Assembly: GCF_018143015.1 (NCBI RefSeq)
Contig: NC_054746.1
Span: 23,016,464 to 23,080,463, forward strand
Direction of reading: 5' to 3'
Source: Lytechinus variegatus
Lineage: Eukaryota > Echinodermata > Echinoidea > Temnopleuroida > Toxopneustidae
Length of the DNA: 64,000 bases
Shown: positions 25,201-38,300 of the stretch, piece after piece
Numbering within the stretch: position 1 is the stretch's first letter
Layout of the letters: each line of letters starts with the position of its first letter
Program-made: the position numbers and the translations under genes
Notes under the pieces: model-generated
What the model saw: the letters and a program-made list of their open reading frames with translations, nothing else
Databases searched by the model: none
Told to the model about the DNA's origin: nothing

Positions 25201-26709
25201 AACAAATCTCGGGAATAGAGATACAGGTACTTTTGTTGCTGCACAAGTGCATTTTAATATAATATTGTTTGCTATGGAAAAGGATAAATTTTCACCATTG
25301 TATACCGCATTGCTGTCACTTCAGCTCTTGATGTGTATATTTTATGAACAAAAAATAATAAATTACAGAATGTAAGCTAAGGATATAGTAGAGCAATGGG
25401 TATACATATCAATTTATATTCCAGATTTTATATATATCTACATATGCCTGATTATGAGAATGATATACGGAATTGATTCTGCATCAAGCATTGATAGGTT
25501 ATTGTTTTTTCAATGAGAAGAAATCTTGCATTACACCATACTCTCAAACATGGGTCATATTATTTAAACCCATCTATGTAATTTTGAAATTCCCTTAACA
25601 ATGTTATTTTCATTTTTATTTTACATCATATTTTAAGTGGGGAATTAACCAAGTATTCAGCATACCACAAGCTCTCATTTTCCTTTGAATTTATCTCAAT
25701 ATAATAAGTTGAAACAAATTATCATGGCCTCTTTCACCCATTTTACCACAAGAATCCAAATGAATTAAGTAAAACAAGAATTTAGTTTTACTATATCCAA
25801 GTTAAGAAACCATTGTCTGAAGAAACAGATTAGAAATGACTGATACATGCATATCAGCAAGGATGACAACCACAAAACCTAACAAGATTTCTAAAAAGAA
25901 CTAATTTTAACTACACTTCTCTTTGATAATAGAATGTGTCTTTTTTTAAACTAAAGTCTACTCATAGGTTATTTATGTTACAAACTAGATACATATCTCT
26001 ATGTACACCTGTCTTTTTCATCAAACTATACAATATCTCATTTGTAAACCTGTATATGTTATTTCTACAGAACATAATTTGTGTGAAAAGGAATGTAAGA
26101 TTTACAGGTAATCCATATTTACATTACATGACAGTATAATAATAGTAATAGAAATAATAATGATTGAAATATATTATATGTAATTCTTTGTCTTGCCTGT
26201 TTTGTTTTATAATTGCACCTGGCAATTAATCTTCATTGAAAAATCTAATTAAGTTGTTTCTTGTATCTAATTTCGTTTCATGTTTGTTTCAGTTTACACA
26301 TAAAAAGGAATCAAAATAAAAAAAAATGAAAATAAATGCAACAAAACAAAGATATCCCAATTAACATGAAATATGTAAATAAATATATGGCACTGGATAC
26401 ATATAAACAATAATTAATCACATAATAGTAAATAAAAGTGAAAATCAAGTCTACTCAAAAGACTTTATAAAGCTTTCCCAATCTTTAAATTAGCACACAT
26501 TTAAATCTAATCTAATCACACATTGACAACTCTGGAAAATGCAAAATCCAGAGAAGGGATAAATGTTTAAACTCTATAATTAACCCAATTTATTGATTTT
26601 AAAAGCTGATTAGTATCCCCACCTGACAAAGATTGAAACTTAAAAATTCCTTAGAATAAAAATAGACTGATATTGTGTTTTGTATTTCCATAAATTAGAA
26701 TGTGATAAG

Positions 26710-26826
26710 CAGTGGCGGACCGTGACCCCGATGAGACAAAGTATTGGGGGGCACGGCATTGTTCACAAACAATGCAGTGCCCCCCCCCCCAATGCTTTGT
26801 CTCCTCCGGGTCACGGTCCGCTACTG
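26710..26826. mobile_element. Tiny hAT-like palindromic MITE with perfect 8-bp duplication
   Basis: 117 bp from CAGTGGCGGACCGTGACCCC to the inverted GGGTCACGGTCCGCTACTG. Almost the whole element is one hairpin. GTGATAAG occurs exactly at 26702-26709 and 26827-26834. It may fall in the neurexin 3' UTR. Confidence 0.88.
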
Positions 26827-28794
26827 GTGATAAGCATAATCATGTCATTCATACAAGCAAATACACAACTTCAATAGCAGTATATTTAGTACTGTGCTTA
26901 ATTTCTTTGAATTTCAGTTTCTTTAGTTTGTTCTTTCAAAGGACAAAACCAAAGCTGTCACATAATTTGAATTTCTATGCTTTTTGATTGAAAGTGAATC
27001 AAATTTCAGTACATACATTATGATTGCATCTTGTTAAGTGTTAGTGGATTGCCAATTTGCCATTCTTGCTAAAGCCCCACTCAGATATGGATTGACAAAA
27101 CTCAGCAAAAAAAGTTAAGCAATATTTTTGCGTACAAGTCAACAAGAATCATGGCATCAAAAAAGGTCAAGAGACTTTGCAAGGAGACAAAATAAAAATC
27201 TGTACCAATCATTAAAAAAATTATCTGTCCAGGGTTGCATGAACAAGCTCATGATGTCATAACAAAATATTAATGACACTGCATAACATGAATGATGATA
27301 TCACTTACAATGTCACCAGATTATCCATGCAACTTTGGACCCTTTTAGCCTTGAAGTGTAAGATATATGTTTATTATTAGTATATAAAGTAGGGTGATAA
27401 AAAATACTGAGGTTTGTCAAATCATATCTGAATGAGGCTTGAGTTTGAGTCTTGTTGGAAGATGATCATTAAGCACGTAATCATGTTTTATTGGTGGATA
27501 ATCATATACATGTAATCGAGCAATCACAGAAGTTTCACCAATAAATTACAATGAGTTGTATTCACGAAGTGGTCACAAGTAATCTATACAGCACAACAAA
27601 ATGCAGTGAAAAATGAGAAAAAAAAAAGAAAAACTATATGGACAAGCATATATCACTTTGCTTGTAGCACCTAATCAAATGTTTGTCGGTAAAATCATAT
27701 TGCAAAAAAAAAAAAAAAACTGACATCTGAAGCTTCTTTTCAGACTTTCACATGAAATATTGTGACATCTGACTTTGTTAATTTAGACAGCCAATGACAA
27801 CCACTTTGTCTTTTTGACATGAAAAATTGAATCAAGGGTTGTAAAATGGTCTGTTTGTTAAAAAAAAAAACTTAGACCATTGCTTATAGCTTGATGAACA
27901 TTTACTGATTCAAATACTATTCAATGAAGCAATACCTAGCATCAATCCATGCTCTATTCTTCTTTCAATAAAATCACAAGACTATGATATAGTCTGGTCT
28001 TTCACAATGCTTTATCATTCTTTGTTTCCATAGCAACATTAATGAAAAGAGCATTTACAGTTTAATCCCTTATTGTCACAAGACATGATGAAAGTCTGAA
28101 TTCCAATACAACATGCTTGAAACCTTTTCCAGATTCTAAAATATAACAACAAAATTCACACATTTGAATTAATTGTACTTATACAAGCAGAGAATATTAC
28201 ATACAAGACCAAAACACTTCTTGGAAGATATACAAAAAATGATGTGATATCACGCTTCTCATTCAACGGTAGTCTGGTGAATGTTAAGTACACAAACCAA
28301 CACTGAGACTTAAATTGCAACAGAGACAACATTTTCAGTGCTTTCTAATGAGAGAGGGTTCATTAATCTCAAAAGAGATTCAACATCAAGTTTGAATCAG
28401 GACATAGGCTTTGTATTATAATTTGGATAAAATAAACTTTCATTATCTGAAGAAGAAGAAAAAAACTATCACCAAACTCTGTAAGTGATAGTCAATTGAT
28501 TGAGGTCCATAAACTGGGTATCACTTGCATGCTATTCACCTTAACTAATCTGGCAAGATCTTTAAAAACATCTTCAAAAATAACCGCTGGAGCATCCACC
28601 ATAGTGCTTCAAATGTTCATAATTGCATATCAAATTAGCATAGGACATTGCTTTTTTTTTGTATATACACACACTGGTAGAATAATTTTGATTGAAATAC
28701 TATATAATATATGTGTTTTCTTTTCTCTTCAAATATACAAAAAGAAGACAAAGCTACATATGTGCTATATATCTATCTATGTCTATAACTACTG

Positions 28795-29351
28795 CTAGAC
28801 ATACCATTCTTTTGTCGCATACTCTGGCGGTAATGAAGGTTTAGGTTTTGACGGTAAGGTGCCATTAGTGGCCGTGGCAGGTAAGAGGGAGGTGCGCGTC
28901 GCCTCGTAGTCATAATTCCGACTCTCGTTAATCTGGTACGAGCCTTCATTTCGATTCTTGAACTTATAGATGGCAAGGATGACAAGGATAAAGATTACAG
29001 CTGCTGCGGATACCGCGCCCACCACCAGCCCAGCTTCGCCAAGGAAATCAAACCCATTGTTACCCTGGCTGGCTCCGGATTGAGGGGTGGATCCAGCAGT
29101 TATCACGGTAGCCCCTCCACCAACCGGGGTGAAAGTGAAGTCTTTGGTTGGGCTGGGTTTGGTGCCTGAGGTTTCTCCTGAAGCAGTCATACAATCCTCG
29201 TCATCATCGTCACATCCTGATCCTGGCTCCGTGCTGGATGGGGGAAGGGGTTGGGGAGACATGGGAGAGGCTGATTCCGTGGTTGCTGGGGCACCAGGCT
29301 TCTCTGGAGGGGGTGTACTCATTGTCTCTCCAGGTACAAAAATATCCTCAC
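28795..29351 (-). CDS. NRXN: Neurexin last exon: stalk, membrane segment, cytoplasmic tail
   Basis: Pro/Ser/Thr-rich juxtamembrane stalk with an acidic CDDDDEDC, then the membrane segment (AGLVVGAVSAAAVIFILVIL). The tail follows: YKFKNRNEGSYQINESRNY, the protein 4.1 binding region (vertebrate YKYRNRDEGSYHVDESRNY), and a C-terminal KEWYV, the PDZ ligand (vertebrate KEYYV). The stop is at 28795-28797. Confidence 0.97.
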
Positions 29352-32300
29352 CTAATGAAAGAAATATAGACATAGTAATGATTAATATGTGAATAAAAAA
29401 ACTCTTGAAACAAATCTGACAAGAAAGAAAATTACTTTTGTATTAGAAAAGAATCATTTAATTTGTTTTTATTATCAATAGCATTTGAAACAAATTTGTA
29501 TGAGTTGGAGCAGGAATTTACATATCTATGTAACTTCAACATATAGGGAAGTATTCTGTTGCCATTCAAACTCAACAAAGGCTAATATGTTTATTGTTAT
29601 CAGACATACACAATAAAATAGGTTTCCTTTGATAAATTGTGTAATACCTGTGGTAAGATCTGACTGACTCCCCATTCATCGTATGGATAATATTGCCTTG
29701 CTTCAAATATATCAATAATGCAACTGCTGACAAAATCAAATGTTTCCAATATATATATATTCTTCAATGTAGCGAAATAATTTTTACTGGGGGAATGAGG
29801 TCTGGGTTGTTTGGATATGAAGCATAATACATTGTTTAGTGCAAATACTGCAAATATTATGTAACAGTCAAGGGGCTCTTATGTTAACTTTACCATCCAA
29901 TGGTAACTACCATGGTAACAGTTTGCAACAGCCAATCAAAAATAAGGATTCCATAGGAGTTATCATTAGATGACAAAGTTACCATAATAATATATTTTCT
30001 ATATTACATGGTCCAGGGGCCGTATTCTGAGGTCATTTTATCTTTAAAATATTTTATTTTATCTCTTAAAATGAAATTGGTATTCTGAGATGACATTTTA
30101 TCTCTGAGATAAAATTTTCAATTTTATCTTGCGTATAAATTTTATCTTGCGTAACAATAGATGATACGCAACAGAACAGTGCTTGCGTAGACATACCCAT
30201 CGCGTATCTTGGTATTGCAACGCGGATGATGTGCTTGCGCTCATGTTACTTTGAGGAAAAAAATAAACTTAAAAGAGGGTAGGGGCTATTTTATCTCCGC
30301 GACGTTGATTTCACCAATATTTCTAGGTGAATTAACCCCAAATTTTGACATGAAAATGAAGAAAAAATATATATTTATTGAGAATAACACCTTAACGTTA
30401 TTCCTATACAATCAGAAAGTATTTCATAGGATATATCTTGACTAATGTCTTTGAAATGATGCTTGAAAAGATGCGATGGAGACTTCGAAAAAAGATGAGA
30501 GTATTGTCCTTTTTGTTAAAAAGAAATCTCTGTAAAGACGCGCAAGCGTATAGTGCAAGCGTATTTTAAGTCAATAAATTGACGCAATCTGTCCCCTTTG
30601 ACACACCTCCTAGCGGAATGGATTTCAATTGGTTGAGTGACACGAGAGAGCTATAAAAGCGCGTTTCTAATTGGATATTGATTAAAAAGTAGGTGTGTCT
30701 TACAGAGATAAAATGAAGATAAAATTGTTCTCAGAATACCAATTCGGAGAGATTTTAAGGGTATTTTATCTCACTGATTTTAACGGAGATAAAATATTTT
30801 ATTTTATCTGAGATAAAATGGATCTCAGAATACCACCCCAGGTGACTAAAATTAGGGAGTCAAGAAAGTGCATTTAATGGGAAAATCAACAAATCAAGAC
30901 AAAACACTATTAATGTTTTAATATTAAATATATAAAAGATATCAATTAAACAACTAACAGAAAGATTTAGGACTAGAGTGTTATCAAGAATGGAAGATTT
31001 AGTAAAATCTATATGGCCTATACCGTGAACGCCAGTCCAACTCAAAATAAGGTAAAAATCAGGTACCTGCTACATTCAGATATACAATCAAATTTACAAA
31101 CAATTTAAACTTTTTGTCCCCAATATAATATAGCTTTACAGTTACGATTAAGAGTAACGTTACAATGCCCAGATGTTAGATGTATCAGTTCTGATGATAC
31201 TGAAAGAAACAAACTATCTGAAAGTGAGACTGAGAATGTATTTTTTGACCAATAAAGTACAAAATTTGAATTCTATTAAACATAAACATAGTTCCATAAA
31301 TTTTGTATCATTTTTTTTATTCATGTTAAATCAAGTAAAATGTTAATCTAATCCAAGTTTTTATGTAAGTGCATTTCAGAATAGGACAAATATAGTTGGA
31401 CCAACCGTATATACCAGACAATCTGAAGGAAAAAATGTAAAAAGGAAAATGTCCCAAATCAATAAATTAATGTGACCAAAAAGGGAAGGGATGCTTTTCT
31501 AAAACTGTTACCACATATATTTGTCAAATAAGAAGCATGCAAGGAGAAATTGAGAATGAGATTAGATATAATATTCAAACTAGAAGGAAAAAAAAGACCC
31601 TTAAGATGCCATATTTTTCCCTAAGGAAACAAAATATTCACAAAATAAGTCTTGTAATAGTTGAGGGTGTGATTTGGGACAGGATTATATGACAGTGCAC
31701 ATAATTATCAACAGGGTGAAACACTAATCAAATTATCTTCAAACCACATAAAATAAAATTTATAGGGGGTGGAATAGCTGTGTTTAATATGTGTTTTTCT
31801 CTTCAATTTTGTCAACTTGGGTGGAAGGGAGAAAGGAAGAATAAGTGAAAAAATAAAATCATGCTATGAAATCAATTTGAGTCAGAGGGAAAGATATAGG
31901 AAGAAAAGGGAATATCAATAAAGATATACCTGTACTTATTTTTAGAAGAGTGGAAATAAAATCAATATATTAGCTGAAATAATAAAATAATGTTTACCTC
32001 TGGGAGTAACTGTAAAGAAATAGATGATGCAACAAAATAATGAATGATTTCATGAATGAATGATCAATATTGTGGCAAGATTTAAAAAAGTGGATGTAAC
32101 TGAGTCATTAAAGAGCAACAATAATAAATAATAAAGGAAAATAATCAAGTCTATAAAAAAAGAAGTTTAAAATTTAATAGTAAAATTAAAGAAAATATAG
32201 CTAATTCTCACATTACTGGGGCCTGTTGCATAAAACTTTTTACCTGAGAAATCTCAGGTATTTTTTACCTGAGTTTTTGCCCTGTGTTAAAGTCAATGGC

Positions 32301-35300
32301 AGAAATCAGACTAACCTTAGTTTTCAGTTTTTACCGGAGTTTTCTCAGGTAAAAAGTTTTATGCAACAGGCTGCTGGTCTTCTTAACTGCATATAAGAAT
32401 TCAAATTTTCTAAGAAACCAATCATTTTAATTGGTAGCACATGCATGTTAGAAATATGATTTCTAAAATGGAGATTGTGATATAGTATATCCCTTCATCT
32501 GCAAAAATAAAATAAAGAATTTTTCAAACTGTTGGATATATATATATTGTGAATATGAAAAAAAAATATGGCTGATAATAAAATATAATTATGCATTTCT
32601 GCAGGAAGCAGCGAATAAGCAACTGATTCCAAATTTGAAATCAATTGCAAAATATAAGATTGACTTTGGTTTCCAAAATACCAATGCAAGTAATTTTTTC
32701 AGTGGACCCTATCAATATCACTTACATGTAGGTACATTAGCTTTTCATTCAGTTTATATTCAAAAGCATGATTGTGACCTTGTTTTATAGGCTAACAATT
32801 GGTAACACCAATACATTTTACACGTTCATAGAGATGATCAATTTCAACCATATTTTCGGTGGTCATCCGAAACTTTTGTGGTTGAGAGTTTCCCTGTACA
32901 AAAACACCATAGGGGATACAGCAACCCTAACCACGATGTCAATGCGTGCGATCAGTCAAAACATAGTATCGCTTTTTCACATGCAAAGTCAACGCAGAGC
33001 CGATACAACGGTTTGACTGACCGCACATTTGCATATTAAGTAAGCGCAGCTAATGTTTGATTTACTACAGTGCACGTTTACTATGGGATTGTGCATTTTA
33101 TCAACAATTTGCATGGCATCGCTGTTAAAATCTCAAAATAACTCAGAAACTAAAATAAATTGCTGCCTAGAAATTTAGTTATTTTGGGGGACCAAAATTG
33201 ACTAATACCACAATTCGGATGAACGCCGATGATATGTATGTCTTGACTGTGGGCAAAGGGGTCATATGTTCCACTTTTTTGAGGACACACCCAAGTATAC
33301 GTCATCATATCTGTTACCTGCAGCTTGTGGAGTACAGTCCTCTGGTACATCAGACAAACATCCAGATCCAGTCACAAATATAATATCTTGATCATCAGGT
33401 GTGTATTCACCATCGGATGTAGGTGCTATTGACATTGTAATCTATTCAAGATGAAATATGCATAAATTGAGATGTTTTAATTTGTTAATTGGCATAAATA
33501 TCCAAAAAACAAAATCTCTATATAATGCAATTCCTTAATAACAAACTTCCATCAACACTAATGAGAATATTATTAATATTTTACGTTCCAAATAAAAGAC
33601 CATTTGTTTATAGTTCAAATTAAGCCACTCGGGGATTGAATATTATTGCGCATTATCTTCATGCACAACCTGAAATCTACTTCAAATACCTCTTTTGGAA
33701 CTTTGAAAAAACACTGTTTTATTCTGCTTTTATTCAATGGAACCTTTATCATATGATAGGTATATAATCTCATCGCCTATAAAACCATTCAATGATGTGA
33801 ATCCTTGCTATCCTCTGGTGAATAAAATAAATTACTTGTGATTACCTTTGTTGGAGATGTGAGATCTGAATTTGCTGTACTTGATATATTGAGTATTGGT
33901 GGTAATACCGGTGTCTTCCTGGTGGTGGTGATGCGGTAGATAGTGCTCTCATCTGAGGTTGTTGGTATCGGTGATCCATAGATGTAATTCTCTGGATTCT
34001 GGAGTTCACCTACATTCCCGCTGAGTACGATGCGTGGGTCATCTGACGCTGCTATATCAAGCACTCTCATGTCATTGTATGATAGACCCGACATCATGCC
34101 TTCAAACTGAGATGAGGAAGGCGCTCTTCTTCTCCTCTTCCGTTGGCTTTCACTGATATCACCACGTCCACCAAGGTTTATCATCGCCTGGTCATCAAAG
34201 AATGTAGACTGCTTGCCTGTCAAATAATGGATTAATCAATTCATTATTTTTTTGAACCACCAGGGAAAATTTGTTTGTGAAATTTCTTGTAGAAATTTTG
34301 TTAGTAAAAATATGGAGAGTATCATGAAGAACCAAATAAATAATTTAGACCAGGAAGTTTCTGATGTGTTTATTTCATTGTGATTATTACACCCATCCAT
34401 ACAAATTTTCTGCATAGCAATTTACATTTATGTAACCTATGTGAAAAAAGGGTCTAGAACTTAAATCAAAACAACTGTCTAAACCATAGTATGATGTTAC
34501 CATCCAGCATTTTGCAGGTTTATTTCTTCTTTCTCATCTCAAAATACTAGTTTCAAGAGAGCATAAGCAACATGGCAGTAACAAGAACAACATGGTGTTA
34601 TTACTCTCATTGTATATTCTACCTTTCGGTGTCTTGTAAACTCGAGCATACTGATCTATCTGCAGAGAAGCGTTGGCCCCGGTCCTTGAGAAATGAATCA
34701 CGTGATATGCCCCATCGTTGATGCGATTGATGTCATCACTGATCATGTGGTCAGCTGATCCAAAGTTGTACATGGTCCAGAGATAACCATTTACCTTAAA
34801 AGAGTAAGTGATTAGAACACGATTGTATCAATTATTCTACAAATAGTGTATATCAGTCATAGCAGTGATATTCATAACCATGCTTGCACCGTTTATATGG
34901 TATATGTAAATCAGTACAACATACTCCTTAAGAACAACATTATTTTAATGTTACCAGTGACCAATTTTTAAGTTTTAACAGTACTATTACCAATTGCACA
35001 AAAAACCTCCTAGTGATTTCCATTACATTACAACTTTGGATTGATTCCGAATTTGTAGGATATTTCAATTCATACCCCCAAAAAATATTATCTTGAATTT
35101 GTCTGTAACTTTCTGGTACTGAATGAAAAAAAAAGATACAATTAATTTTTTAGAAGATTAATTTATTACTCACATAATGAACAATCAAAAGAAATCTGCA
35201 TAACTAAACACTGCCTTTAATTCCACAAATAAGTTTCAAATTCAATTTGTTAATTTTAGTGTATTGCGAATTTTTGATATTTTCAAGCGGTTCATACTAT

Positions 35301-38300
35301 TTGCTTTCTTGTGATATACATGTATCTTAGAAAATCTCATAAGATTATGATTATTTACCAGTTCCATTTCAATGTAGTCATCAGAAGTAGCACTGTCGAT
35401 GCGGGCTATGATGGCATTAGCCGACCTGGTAGCCACACCCATACTGAGATCATCATGGTCTGTCCGTAACCATCGAGATTCAGGTATCTCCAATGAGATG
35501 AGACCACCACCAGTACCAAAACCAAAGGATGTACTCACTGAGAGAGAAGAAGAAGCATAATTTTACTTTTCATATAAGTCTACTTACCTTCTTCAGAAAC
35601 ATTTAATGCAATACAAAATCATAAACTATTCAAACATACCCAAACATCATATCCAAGCTACAATTTCTCATATACCTTGAAGTTGGAATTTTGATGTAAA
35701 TGGAAGTATCATAGTTCTGTTTATTAAAAAAAAAGGGCAGGAAGATATAAAACGACGATTCGTTCTCATGTCATTCACTGTATCTTTTTGACAGAATATT
35801 CCCAAAGTGCAATCAATGACTTTGATAAAATTACGGCACACAACTTTTAAATATCCACTATTTCTAGCAATCTTTACAATCATTGAAAGATTAGAATTAA
35901 ATTCAGGTATTTTTTAAAATTTTATGTCACTATTCATCATGTCAAACATATGATATTACTGCTTTTCAATCAGACTTGTACTATCTCAGCAAAAAAAAAT
36001 GGGTGTACCTTGCAGAATTTTTTTTTGTTGGTAAGTTTGAATTTCCTTTCATATGAGTTCTGCCAATATAAAACAGTGATGGCAAATCTCTTTCTGATTA
36101 CTGATAAGGGTCCAAGTTACCAAGACAGGTATTATCTAGAATAATAAATAATTCACCTTCAGAGCAATTGATTCCTGAGAAGCTGGTCATCCGGCAATCA
36201 CAACTATATCCATTCCAACCTGGTATACATAGGCCTCCATTAGCACATACATCAGCTAGGCAAAGATCACCATTATCTAGTTAAAGATGAGAAAGAAGAA
36301 AGAAATGAAGATAAAGTGCTTATCATTCACTAGATTTAGAATTAAGTGCTCTACAATAATGAATCTTAATGACCCAGGCTTTAGCAGAGCAAATTGTATT
36401 ATAGACTTATTCTGAGCTAAGAAAACCTTCATGTAAATTAAATATATTATTAATATATTTATTGTTTATAAGAACAAAATACAAATCTTGCTAAAAGTAA
36501 ATTTAAAGTACAACTTGTCTACTCACAAATGCAGGAAAATTATGTGTTAAACAATTACAATTTGAGTGCCACCTGACTTTGTGGAACCTAGCACTGTAGA
36601 ATACATCATCATTAATTATCATTCTTACTATAGTTTTTGTAATGTGTATCCACTGTCTCATTTTTTTTTAAATTAGGAATTGTTCCTTCAACAAACTTAT
36701 TTATCAACTTGTGGTAATCATGTTTGAATATCTATAAATAAAAAAATCTTTAATATCAGAGCAAATAAAAATTGCCAAGCTTCAAGTAGCAGAAATTTTC
36801 AATCTTGAAATCAAACTGACTTCTGGAAAATCTATAAAAAGATATCTACAAGGTGGCAGGATTTTGGGGAAACAATGGAGATTCATTTTGAGAATCAATA
36901 TGGATAATACAACTCCAATATGAAATCAATAAGACAGCATAACTATCATGATTAAGCTACTGTTTATTCAGGAGCAAACAAGGATATTTAGATAGACAGA
37001 GAATCATCAATATTCTGTGGGACAGACTATTGATTCATAACATCATTTGGCCTCTTACTCATCTTTGAAATAATAAAAAAAAATTCTATTGTCAGTGAGC
37101 AATAAAAAAAATTGTAATATAAAGGGAGCTCTGATTCCATGAAAGAAGGGATGCAAAAATATCAAGATTTTTGTGTTGTTCTTTTGCAGCACACAACACA
37201 TTACACTCAAGGGTAGGGTTAGGTGGGGGCAGGGGCTTGCTTTCCAATGTAAATTAGGAGAAAATAATGAGAAAGGCACATGATAAAAATGCTCTTATCT
37301 TAATAAACCATGGTTTTAATTAATAAAGTTTTTGTAACCATACACGATGCTATTCAACTTTGGATGGTCATTTGTATTTAAGCAGGGAACTGATGATATC
37401 TACTTCTCACTATATGAAGACGTTTTCAACTAAACTACAGAAGTTACAATTGTGAAGATTTAATATATTCAAGAGGATGTCAAACCCTGTATTACATTAT
37501 TGGAGGAAAAAATAAAAATTGAATATTTCATTGTTATCACATATCTGATACTGTTGACATTCTCTTTGCATTATACTTGTTTCATTTTTTCCTATTTTTC
37601 TTCAACTCAACTTATTGATGGGATGGACTTGGCTTCCAAACCTTGGTTGAACTCCAAACACAGTTGAACATATAGGACTTATGCTATATCTTAGGGGATG
37701 AAACAAATTTCTCCAGAATATTCTCTTCCTGGAAAACTTGTGTAGTTCTTGATATTTCAAAGATGAGGAACTTCTCTCATGTCACTATACAAGTGTATTG
37801 ATACAACTGTCATTTGAAGGACATACTCTACTCTGAAACAACAGTTCTCTGTTTTGCCTACTCATTCTACTCCTAATTACACATCTCTCTGAAACTGATT
37901 TTCCTTCTTGATTCCAATGATCATATAAAAAAAACAATACTCATAGAAAAATATTAATAAAGTGTAATCCATACCTTGAGTCACTTTTTTTTACAGATGA
38001 TAGAAAGAATAAACTATTGGTTTCATACCACATTGTGTGATACAAAGAATAATGGAAGGAGCTTTATAGTCGTCATCTAACAATAGTTGCATTTTTGGCA
38101 AAACTGAAGGCAATACTTCATCCCAAAAAAGAATGAAAATCAATTCGAGAACAATCAGAAACATTATGGTTACATACTCCTTAGAAATTTCTTGAGAGAT
38201 ATTTTTAAGACTTCTTGCTACTTGTGTTGTCAGTAATGACAGATTGCTGTGGTGTATGGTGCCATCTGGTGATGTTACTTTCTTGGTGTTGTGGCTTAAT

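Larger units (their letters stand above)
20579..28794. other. Gene-free region: TMEM35-like 3' flank and probable neurexin 3' UTR/flank
   Basis: No coding exon is supported here. The part closest to 28794 must contain the neurexin 3' UTR, which is transcribed leftwards; its polyadenylation site cannot be fixed from sequence. The region includes the elements listed at 22070 and 26710, an ATC-repeat near 24419-24440 and C/G runs near 22210, 23010 and 23275. Confidence 0.5.

Noticed and set aside
34392-34435. Possible splice-site-4 cassette after TTTTTTCACATAG
   Set aside because: The segment up to the next usable donor is 44 nt and breaks the frame; no donor gives a multiple of three.
37975-37983. 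9-nt candidate neurexin microexon (VTQ) between LNS5 and the third EGF
   Set aside because: Phase and donor (AAG|GTATGG) fit, but the acceptor is an A run (GTAAAAAAAAG) with the pyrimidine tract set back. At nine bases, chance is too likely without RNA.
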